A DNA stretch of 7,692 nt from an uncultured Paracoccaceae bacterium (lineage in GTDB: Bacteria > Pseudomonadota > Alphaproteobacteria > Rhodobacterales > Rhodobacteraceae): NCBI GenBank assembly GCA_937916485.1, contig CALFSV010000207.1, forward strand, positions 1 to 7,692, given 5' to 3'. The notes beneath the pieces were generated by a model. It worked only from the letters and a program-made list of their open reading frames with translations. It did no database searches and had not been told where the DNA came from. Numbering within the stretch: the stretch's first letter is position 1; each line of letters starts with the position of its first letter. Position numbers and translations under genes: made by a program. Of the stretch, positions 1-5,957 are shown piece by piece.

Positions 1-56
1 GTTTGATTTGCACTTTCTCGCAAATCGCCACTAGCCAGAAGATAAACTTGTTTCAT
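1..56 (-). CDS. Partial CDS, probable L-fucose/L-arabinose isomerase-like protein (N-terminus only)
   Basis: An open frame starts at an ATG (54-56) on the minus strand and runs off the left edge after 18 codons. The peptide reads MKQVYLLASGDLRESANQ. This resembles, from memory, the N-terminus of fucose-isomerase-like proteins annotated in bacterial sugar operons, which begin with a short beta strand followed by an ASGDLR-S-N motif. A GAAAG ribosome binding site (65-69) lies 8 bases before the ATG, which supports a true start. It follows the SIS gene by 41 bases on the same strand, so it is probably the next gene of that operon. Such proteins usually run to several hundred residues and interconvert aldoses and ketoses, or are of unknown substrate. 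Only the start is visible, so the family call rests on a short motif. Confidence 0.55.
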   Translation of the reverse strand, partial: MKQVYLLASGDLRESANQ

Positions 57-97
57 TTTCTAGTCTTTCAATTTGAATTTCTCCAAACGTGAAATTC

Positions 98-637
98 TTA
101 CTCCATGTTTGTATGCCGAGCCCGGATACTTCCCGGCGTTTGGTCTAAGTCCACAATAAGCTTCAGTATCATAGCCTCGAACAAGACAAATAGCGCCCCT
201 TCGTAAAGCGACCCCATAGGCAACGTTGATGCATCTTTTTTCTGATCGTTAGCCATGGTTTGCGCAGTCACAAGGATTGTGTGATCGACAATTTTTGCAG
301 TCTGTGACTGCGCTTGGGCGGTAAGAAACAAAACCGAGGCTCCGCCTGCCTTTGCCTGACCGATCAAGGCGGAGACAGTGGCCAGCGCCCCCGGGCCCGC
401 CGAGACAATGAACAAGTCGCCTTGCATCATCGGGGGGGCCGCCATATCACCCTGCATAGACACTAGCTTGCCCAAATGATGGAGCCGCATGGCAAACCCC
501 TGAATTTGTAGGCCCTCCCGCCCACAACCGTAAAGCATGATGCGTCCTGCGTCGGCGATCATCTGACAAGCAGTTTCGACTTGCAAAGGGTCGATCCCCT
601 CGGCAACTGTGCGAAGCTCTGCTAGTACTGTCTGCAT
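98..637 (-). CDS. SIS-domain protein, 6-phospho-3-hexuloisomerase (PHI/HxlB)-like
   Basis: This 179-residue cytoplasmic protein is a single SIS (sugar isomerase) domain of the size of PHI enzymes, which isomerise 3-hexulose 6-phosphate and fructose 6-phosphate. Family marks are GCGREG (37-42), FAMRLHHLG (48-56), LPMGSLYEG with Glu146 (139-147), and a C-terminus RHTNME that matches the RHxNxE ending of PHI proteins. The His and Glu linked to catalysis in the family appear present (His54, Glu146). The phosphate-binding loop is unusual: canonical members read roughly G-S-G-S/T-G-x-T, whereas this one reads SAGPGAL (79-85), and the first loop has Glu in place of Ser (GREG, canonical GRSG). A changed or non-phosphorylated substrate is therefore possible. 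The start is 14 bases after the kinase stop, with no strong ribosome binding site. The fold is confident; the substrate is not known. Confidence 0.85.
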   Translation of the reverse strand: MQTVLAELRTVAEGIDPLQVETACQMIADAGRIMLYGCGREGLQIQGFAMRLHHLGKLVSMQGDMAAPPMMQGDLFIVSAGPGALATVSALIGQAKAGGASVLFLTAQAQSQTAKIVDHTILVTAQTMANDQKKDASTLPMGSLYEGALFVLFEAMILKLIVDLDQTPGSIRARHTNME

Positions 638-651
638 ATCGTTTTGTAACT

Positions 652-2142
652 TTAAGATGAAAGCTCCTTTGCAATATCCTTTGTTTGTTCATAGAGCCTG
701 CGGAACAACGCATAGTTTTTCTCGTAGGCAGGGTCTTCTGCTGCGGTAATCTGTGTGGCAATCGGATTCCAGTGTCCGATGTCCGCAAGTTCTGCCTCGC
801 CCAAGGCCACCCGAGCTAGAAACGCATCGCCATAACTTGCACCAACAGTTTTTTCGCAGACAAACTGATCAACCTGCGACGTATCAGATATTGCCTGCAT
901 CCAAAGTAGGTTTTTTGTGCCCCCTCCCACAGCAAGAATACGGTCCAGCCCGACACCAGCTTTGCGATAAGTTTCCACTACATGGGCGGTCCCAAACGCA
1001 ATGCCCTCGATCAAAGCCCGGTACATATGTCCCCTTGTGTGTGTAAGGTTCAATCCAAAAAACGCGCCCTTGGCTTGTGGATCATGGATAGGTGTGCGCT
1101 CGCCAGAGAAGTAAGGCAGGAACAGTAACCCTTCAGAGCCTGGCGGAACTTTGTCTGCCTCTGACGCGAGCGTAGTAAAGGCCGTATCACGTGGCAAATC
1201 GCGTGCGAACTGATCGCGAAACCAGTGTGTCAGCGTTCCAGAGGTTGCCAACCCCGCCATCGAAGCATGTTGCCCAGGAAAGAGCCAAGGCGCATACCAA
1301 AGCCGACCATCACGAACCCGATCCTGCGTAAGGGTAATGATAAAGATAGTTGAACCATACATCATCATCATATCGCCGGGTGATTCCACACCAACACTCA
1401 GGGCCTCTGCAGCGGCGTCAATGGTGCCTGCTGTTACGGGCGTGCCTATAGCCAACCCAGTCGCCTCTGCGGCTTCTTTGGTGACGTACCCCGCGATTTC
1501 CGACGACCACAAAAGACGTGGTAGCATTTCTGGCGTTGCGATCTCAGGCCCTAGATCAAAGCACCAATCCTGCGTACCTACGTCGTATATAGGTGAAAAA
1601 TTTGCCGCCGTGTAATGGTCGATTACGTATTCACCGGTCAAGCGCTGTACCAGAAAGCTGGTGGAAGTGAGGATTTTAGCTGTCTTGGCATAAAGGTCCG
1701 GCCGTTTTTCCTTTAGCCATAGGATTTTTGGTCCAACGGACTGAGAGGTCAGCGCATTGCCGCAACGCTCCAGGATGAGATCTTCCCCGATGCGTGCTGT
1801 CAGAGCCTCAACCTGAGCAATCGCGCGGGTGTCGACGCCGTAAAGCACCCCGTTCATCAATGGGGCGTCGTTTGCGTCCACGGGCAACATGCAAGGGCCA
1901 ATGGCTGAGCAAGCAATTGCCTTGATCTGTTCCGATGCGCAGCCAGCATTGGCAATCAGTTCTTTCGTGACTTTAACAAAATCGCCCCACCAATCTTCTA
2001 GAGGCCTGTGTTCAGCCCAGCCGGGCTGCGGAACAATCATCTCATGCCGGTGGCGCGCTGTTGCAATTACAACGCCTGCGGCATCAACCAAAACGCCTTT
2101 AGTCTCAAACGTACCGATGTCGATTCCAAGAGTGTAGCTCAT
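652..2142 (-). CDS. FGGY-family carbohydrate kinase (xylulokinase-like)
   Basis: This 496-residue cytoplasmic enzyme should transfer phosphate from ATP to a sugar, most likely a ketose or polyol. The N-terminal actin-like domain opens with GIDIGTFETKG (6-16), the phosphate-binding loop. GVDTRA (102-107) is the substrate-side motif of this family. AGTIDAAAEALSVGV (238-252) holds the probable catalytic Asp242. The second FGGY signature region spans 343-384 (LPYFSGERTPIHDP, then ALIEGIAFG). VGGGTKNLLWMQ (405-416) is the adenosine-binding segment of the C-terminal domain. Length is normal for the family. The frame also offers a TTG start at 2148, but the ATG at 2140-2142 is preferred because it makes an ATGA overlap with the stop of the peptidase gene, a typical translational-coupling junction. 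Xylulose, ribulose, fuculose and other substrates cannot be told apart by eye, so no symbol is given. Confidence 0.93.
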   Translation of the reverse strand: MSYTLGIDIGTFETKGVLVDAAGVVIATARHRHEMIVPQPGWAEHRPLEDWWGDFVKVTKELIANAGCASEQIKAIACSAIGPCMLPVDANDAPLMNGVLYGVDTRAIAQVEALTARIGEDLILERCGNALTSQSVGPKILWLKEKRPDLYAKTAKILTSTSFLVQRLTGEYVIDHYTAANFSPIYDVGTQDWCFDLGPEIATPEMLPRLLWSSEIAGYVTKEAAEATGLAIGTPVTAGTIDAAAEALSVGVESPGDMMMMYGSTIFIITLTQDRVRDGRLWYAPWLFPGQHASMAGLATSGTLTHWFRDQFARDLPRDTAFTTLASEADKVPPGSEGLLFLPYFSGERTPIHDPQAKGAFFGLNLTHTRGHMYRALIEGIAFGTAHVVETYRKAGVGLDRILAVGGGTKNLLWMQAISDTSQVDQFVCEKTVGASYGDAFLARVALGEAELADIGHWNPIATQITAAEDPAYEKNYALFRRLYEQTKDIAKELSS

Positions 2143-3209
2143 ACCCAACGCTTTAATAAAAAGTCTGGACCGATGCGCGCAAGCCCTGCAACAAGCAAAG
2201 CGGCCAGGTCTTCCAGATCACTTAACTGGCAGACCTCCAGCGAAGAATGACTATAACGCATTGGAAATCCCAAATCGATGGCGGCAACACCTTTTCCGAC
2301 ATGCTGAACATAACTAAGGTCTGTCAAAACACCAACCTGTGCAGATTTTTGCAATCCTACGCCTGCGTCCTTTGCCGCGTGTTCAAACAGTGATACCAAC
2401 GCAGGATGTGGCAGTACGCCATTCAAGGTTCCGCGTCCGTGAAAACTGTACATACTCATGCCTGGACCACAGCCGAGATACATCTCTCCCAAGTCAACCG
2501 CATCCGGTGTATCGCTTGCTAACATCAGGTCTATTTGGATGGCTATATCTGGTTTTAAAGCCTGCGCGGCGCTCAAAGCACCGCGAAGATTGAACTCTTC
2601 TTGCGTGGAAAAGACGATATGAACGGTCGGTCCACCGTCCCGCCTTGTAAGACTTTTTGCTACGTCAAGAAGGACGGCACATCCGGCGCGATCATCCACA
2701 GAAGTGCCTGCTATCCGCCCCTCAGCGAGCTCGACAACATTGGGCACATAAGTAACCGGTGTTCCAATTGAAATACCCGCTTTCTCAACCGCTGCCTTGG
2801 TGCTGTGGCCTGTGTCTATGTAGAGGTCAGCAGCACGCACAACTTTGTATTTCTCATCCATTTGCGTTGCATGATGGCTTTTGTTGGCGATTATACCAGG
2901 AATATCGCGCCCGTCGGCTGTACTGAGAACAACTGACTGGGACGCAAGCGCGCGTTCCGGCACTCCTCCCATCCGGTGTATGCGGATCAATCCATCATCT
3001 TCAATCTTGCGGACAATAAAACCAAGCTGATCCATGTGCGTAAACAACATCACAGACGGATTGCTGCCGGGGAATGTTGCTATCAGATTGCCTAGTGTGT
3101 CTGTTTCACAGGTGATTGGCATTCTTTTGGATATCGCGGCGGCAACCCGGTGCTCGTGGCCAGAGAGGCCTGGAATCTGCATCAATGCCTTTAAATTATC
3201 CGCAATCAT
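2139..3209 (-). CDS. M42-family metallopeptidase/hydrolase (FrvX/SgcX-like)
   Basis: This 356-residue protein belongs to the M42 family, cobalt- or zinc-dependent aminopeptidases often mislabelled as endoglucanases. The two-metal site looks complete: His58 and Asp60 in THMDQLGF, Asp172 in SVDDRAG, the Glu204-Glu205 pair in STQEEFNLRGA, Asp227 in IQIDL, and His321 in YSHSSLEV. It therefore should be an active hydrolase, not a decayed one. The inserted middle domain lies at about residues 70-165. A ribosome binding site AAAGG (3217-3221) lies 7 bases before the ATG, and the start overlaps the BtpA-like gene's stop as ATGA. In E. coli the relatives frvX and sgcX also sit in sugar clusters, so a substrate such as a sugar-amino acid or other conjugate is plausible, but that is inference. 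No signal peptide is visible; action is likely cytoplasmic. Confidence 0.92.
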   Translation of the reverse strand: MIADNLKALMQIPGLSGHEHRVAAAISKRMPITCETDTLGNLIATFPGSNPSVMLFTHMDQLGFIVRKIEDDGLIRIHRMGGVPERALASQSVVLSTADGRDIPGIIANKSHHATQMDEKYKVVRAADLYIDTGHSTKAAVEKAGISIGTPVTYVPNVVELAEGRIAGTSVDDRAGCAVLLDVAKSLTRRDGGPTVHIVFSTQEEFNLRGALSAAQALKPDIAIQIDLMLASDTPDAVDLGEMYLGCGPGMSMYSFHGRGTLNGVLPHPALVSLFEHAAKDAGVGLQKSAQVGVLTDLSYVQHVGKGVAAIDLGFPMRYSHSSLEVCQLSDLEDLAALLVAGLARIGPDFLLKRWV

Positions 3210-4009
3210 CGGGCAGCCTTTGCGCGGTCCATAAAGTCTCGAGCGCGGTCCGGATCGACCGCGTTCCAGGTATCGCCATCAACTTTAAGTGACGACCCAA
3301 CGATACATCCATTCGCCACTCGCATAACCTCGGCCACGGTGTCGTGTTTGACACCGGTATTTGCCAAAACTGGTATATCTGGCAGCACCACCTTAACGGC
3401 TTCGAGATCTTCCATCCTTGCAGCCTCACCGGTGATTTGGCCCGAGACAAGGACAGCATCAGGAACGGAGGAAAAAACAGCTGAGCGAGCTCTATCTGGT
3501 AAGGGACGCCGATCAAGACTATCAGCAAACTCTGCGCTTACATTGTAAAGCATGAAAAGATCATCGCGTCCCAACTGCTTGCGATATCTCATTGCACTGC
3601 CTGCATCCGGTGCCCAATATCCCATGTCACTTGCGTAGGTCCCCGTAAATATCTCCCGGCAAAAGGCAGCACCGGTTGCTGCCGCCAGCGCAATAGTGCT
3701 GCGTGGATCCCAAAGGACATTTACGCCAAATGGCACGGTAATCTGATCGCGAAGTTGCCCAATCACATAGGCCATTGTGGCAGTACTGGCGGTGTCGACA
3801 GAAAATTCATAAGGGCGGTCATTTTCATTACCAAACATGATAGCATCCACTCCAGCTGACTGAAGTGCAGCGAGGTCAGCTCTTGCGGCTTCGACCAACC
3901 CTACCAGACCAAGTTCTTTGTCGTGCAACGGTGTCCCTGGAAGTGCGCCTAGATGCACCATCGCAATCACTGGTTTTTGTGTTCCAAATACGGTCTCAAA
4001 ACGCTGCAT
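3206..4009 (-). CDS. BtpA/SgcQ-family TIM-barrel protein
   Basis: This 267-residue protein matches the BtpA/SgcQ family throughout. Visible marks are MVHLGALPG near the start (17-25), GVDAIMFGNENDRPY (53-67), PFGVNVLWDP (93-102), SGQITGE (189-195), PVLANTGVKHDTVAEVM (213-229) and a C-terminal phosphate-type loop GCIVGSSLKVDGDTWNAVD (234-252). The glycine-rich loops at the ends of the last strands suggest binding of a phosphorylated ligand, as in many TIM barrels. BtpA was first linked to photosystem I biogenesis in cyanobacteria; SgcQ is an uncharacterised sugar-cluster protein of E. coli. Here the sugar setting favours a metabolic enzyme, perhaps an aldolase, epimerase or nucleoside-type lyase (inference). 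It is the first gene of the minus-strand operon, with a strong ribosome binding site AGGGGG (4015-4020) 5 bases before the ATG. Confidence 0.92.
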   Translation of the reverse strand: MQRFETVFGTQKPVIAMVHLGALPGTPLHDKELGLVGLVEAARADLAALQSAGVDAIMFGNENDRPYEFSVDTASTATMAYVIGQLRDQITVPFGVNVLWDPRSTIALAAATGAAFCREIFTGTYASDMGYWAPDAGSAMRYRKQLGRDDLFMLYNVSAEFADSLDRRPLPDRARSAVFSSVPDAVLVSGQITGEAARMEDLEAVKVVLPDIPVLANTGVKHDTVAEVMRVANGCIVGSSLKVDGDTWNAVDPDRARDFMDRAKAAR

Positions 4010-4038
4010 GTATGCCCCCTAAAATTTCTGCCATGATG

Positions 4039-4048
4039 CAAAATTTTG
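4039..4048. promoter_or_regulatory. AT-rich palindrome, candidate operator
   Basis: The bases CAAAATTTTG form a perfect 10-base palindrome. A related half, AAAATTTCTGC (4021-4031), can pair imperfectly with GCAAAATTTT (4038-4047), giving a larger broken inverted repeat. The palindrome overlaps the candidate -35 of the plus-strand promoter, a place typical of repressor operators. It lacks the central CG of common LacI-type sites. No regulator gene is in the window, so the binding protein is unknown, and an AT-rich 10-mer can arise by chance. Confidence 0.35.
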
Positions 4049-4087
4049 TAGGTGCAGTCCAGCATTATTCATACTAGCATGTCAGTT

Positions 4088-4092
4088 GGAGG
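4088..4092 (+). promoter_or_regulatory. Ribosome binding site of the aldo/keto reductase gene
   Basis: A perfect GGAGG core lies 9 bases before the ATG at 4102. It is among the strongest such sites in the window and fixes the start of the first plus-strand gene. Confidence 0.8.
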
Positions 4093-4101
4093 AACACGCA
4101 A

Positions 4102-5124
4102 ATGACATTGCAAACTAAACACTGGGACCGATTAGGAAATGGAGGCCTGAAATTCACAAAGCTCGGCATGGGCATGGCTCCGCTAGGCAATTTGTATCGC
4201 GCCATCAGCGATGAAGAGGCGCATGCAGTTCTGACCCGTGCCTGGGATGCCGGCGTGCGTTATTACGACACTGCACCACTATACGGACTCGGTCTGTCAG
4301 AAACGCGGCTAAATCCTTTGCTGCACGGCAAGGACCGGGACAGCTACGTCCTTTCAACCAAAGTCGGACGTTTGCTGAAGGCCACTACCCAGGACAAACG
4401 CGATGGACTTGATAAGTGGTTTGATGTCCCTGCAAGGAACGAAGTCTATGATTATACCTACGATGGGGTGATGCGGTCGGTTGAGTTCAGTCTTGAACGG
4501 ATAGGCGTTGACCGAATTGATATTCTCTTTGCCCATGACATAGATCTGGCAAACCATGGTTCTCAGGAGGTGCTTAACACAAAGTTGGCCGAACTGATGG
4601 ATGGTGGCTATCATGCGCTAATGTCCCTTCGGGATCAGGGCGTGATCAAGGCCTTCGGCGCAGGCGTAAACGAATGGCAACCATGCCAATGGTTGGCGGA
4701 GCGTGGGGATTTCGACCTGTTCCTGCTCGCCGGGCGCTATACTCTTTTGGAGCAAGAAGCGTTGCAGAGTTTCCTACCGTTGTGTCAAAAACGCGGGATC
4801 GGAGTCGTCATAGGTGGGCCATATAATTCTGGTGTTTTGGCTACGGGTCCAAAACCCGGTGCCTATTATAATTACGAGCGCGCGCCAAACGAAATCCTAC
4901 AACGTGTCGGTGAGATTGAGAGTATCTGTACGCGCCATGGTGTGCGTCTGGTCGATGCCGCCTTTCAGTTTCCGTTGCACCATCCCTCGATTGTATCTGT
5001 GATTCCTGGCGGGCAAGGACTAACAGAAATGAATAGCAACATTGCCGCAGAAAGCGCAAATATTCCCAATGTGTTGTGGGCTGATCTGAAAGCAGCTGGT
5101 TTGCTTCGTAGTGACACGCCATGA
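4102..5124 (+). CDS. Aldo/keto reductase, L-fucose / D-threo-aldose 1-dehydrogenase type
   Basis: This 340-residue cytoplasmic NAD(P)-dependent enzyme probably oxidises an aldose at C1 to its lactone. The aldo/keto reductase catalytic tetrad is complete: Asp56 and Tyr61 in YYDTAPLYG, Lys87 in STKVGR, and His145 in FAHDID. The segments APLGNLYRAISDEEA (26-40), GLSETRL (64-70), YDYTYDGVMRSVEFSLERIG (116-135) and VIPGGQ (300-305) match the subgroup that contains L-fucose dehydrogenase, D-threo-aldose 1-dehydrogenase and pyridoxal 4-dehydrogenase. The lactonase gene that follows directly (ATGA overlap at 5121-5124) makes a sugar substrate more likely than pyridoxal. L-fucose, L-galactose and D-arabinose share the stereochemistry these enzymes accept, and the choice among them cannot be made from sequence alone. 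A strong ribosome binding site supports the start. Confidence 0.92.
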   Translation: MTLQTKHWDRLGNGGLKFTKLGMGMAPLGNLYRAISDEEAHAVLTRAWDAGVRYYDTAPLYGLGLSETRLNPLLHGKDRDSYVLSTKVGRLLKATTQDKRDGLDKWFDVPARNEVYDYTYDGVMRSVEFSLERIGVDRIDILFAHDIDLANHGSQEVLNTKLAELMDGGYHALMSLRDQGVIKAFGAGVNEWQPCQWLAERGDFDLFLLAGRYTLLEQEALQSFLPLCQKRGIGVVIGGPYNSGVLATGPKPGAYYNYERAPNEILQRVGEIESICTRHGVRLVDAAFQFPLHHPSIVSVIPGGQGLTEMNSNIAAESANIPNVLWADLKAAGLLRSDTP

Positions 5125-5957
5125 ACGTGAAAATTGACAGCCATCAACACTTTTGGAATCCAAAACGTGGGGACTACGATTGGATGCCAATGGACAATGA
5201 AATCCTCGCTAGGGTGTACGGCCCACGAGATTTAGAGCCTCACCTGTTGGCGGCTGGGATTGATCAAACTGTTCTTGTTCAGGCCGCGGCGACGGTGGAA
5301 GAAACTGAGTATATGTTGGGCATTGCAGATGCATCGCCTCGAATCGCCGGGGTTGTCGGCTGGATCGATTTCGAAAATCAAGAGCATGCATATCATTTGC
5401 GCAGGTTGGCCAAACACCCAAAATTTTTGGGCGTCCGCCCGATGATCCAGGACATACCGGATACGGACTGGATGCTACGAGACGACATTCAATGGGCTTA
5501 TGAATTGATCATCGAGTGCGATTTAACATTCGATGCTTTGGGTTTCCCTCAACATCTTGAGAACTTTTTGACGCTTTTCACGCGATATTCCGACATGCGG
5601 ATCGTCATTGACCATTGTATGAAACCCCAGATCCGCAACCATTCCGTGGACGGCTTTACCCATTGGGCCGATGGAATGAGCCGTCTAGCCGACCAGACCA
5701 CCGCGTACTGCAAATATTCCGGACTAGTCACGGAGTCCGATGGTTGGTCACTTGAGAAAATGCAGCCCTACGTTGAGCACCTACTGAAGGTCTTTGGGTC
5801 TGAGCGATTAATGTGGGGGTCCGACTGGCCAGTCTGTCGCCTTGAGGCCAGCTACGACGCTTGGCATTCGGCTGCGCGCGCATTAACAGCGGATCTGCCC
5901 AAGGCCGCGCAGGATAGGGTTTTTGGTGGTACAGCCAAGAAGTTCTATCGACTTTGA
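5121..5957 (+). CDS. Amidohydrolase-2 family lactonase, L-fuconolactonase-like
   Basis: This 278-residue cytoplasmic TIM-barrel enzyme likely hydrolyses a sugar lactone to the aldonic acid, the step after the reductase encoded just upstream. It has the pattern of the COG3618 amidohydrolases: IDSHQHFWNP at the N-terminus with His8 and His10, GVRPMIQD (104-111), VIDHCMKP (162-169) with His165, CKYSGLVTE (197-205), and MWGSDWPVC (231-239) with the probable catalytic Asp235. Length is normal for the group, which includes L-fuconolactonase, L-rhamnonolactonase and 2-pyrone-4,6-dicarboxylate lactonase. The gene pair favours the sugar lactone role. Its ATG overlaps the reductase stop by four bases and has no clear ribosome binding site of its own, so it is probably translated by coupling. 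Its 3' end overlaps the convergent PfkB gene by 13 bases. Confidence 0.9.
   Translation: MNVKIDSHQHFWNPKRGDYDWMPMDNEILARVYGPRDLEPHLLAAGIDQTVLVQAAATVEETEYMLGIADASPRIAGVVGWIDFENQEHAYHLRRLAKHPKFLGVRPMIQDIPDTDWMLRDDIQWAYELIIECDLTFDALGFPQHLENFLTLFTRYSDMRIVIDHCMKPQIRNHSVDGFTHWADGMSRLADQTTAYCKYSGLVTESDGWSLEKMQPYVEHLLKVFGSERLMWGSDWPVCRLEASYDAWHSAARALTADLPKAAQDRVFGGTAKKFYRL

Larger units (their letters stand above)
4010..4101. promoter_or_regulatory. Divergent control region between the BtpA-led operon and the reductase-lactonase operon
   Basis: These 92 bases are the only sizeable gap between divergently read genes, so both promoters should lie here or extend into the gene starts. For the plus strand a plausible pair is TTGTAG (4046-4051) and CATACT (4070-4075) with an 18-base spacer. 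For the minus strand an extended -10-like TGCTAGTAT is seen in the reverse complement around 4071-4079, without a convincing -35. Both assignments are by eye and weak. An AT-rich palindrome lies between the two candidate start regions, where one regulator could control both directions. Confidence 0.5.

Noticed and set aside
1360..1371. Four tandem cat repeats, like a small microsatellite.
   Set aside because: They encode four consecutive Met in the kinase segment before YGST, and Met-rich residues at this place are normal in the FGGY family.
2143..2148. TTG start giving the FGGY kinase two extra residues.
   Set aside because: The ATG at 2140-2142 makes a standard ATGA overlap with the upstream stop, and the other tightly linked genes of the locus use the same junction.
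98..4009. A ribulose monophosphate formaldehyde-fixing pathway, with the SIS protein as PHI and the BtpA protein as the synthase.
   Set aside because: The BtpA protein does not have the motifs of hexulose-6-phosphate synthase, the SIS phosphate loop is altered, and the neighbours are sugar catabolic enzymes.
4354..4614. Opposite-strand open frame inside the aldo/keto reductase gene.
   Set aside because: It has no recognisable domain and no ribosome binding site, and it lies wholly within a well-supported gene.
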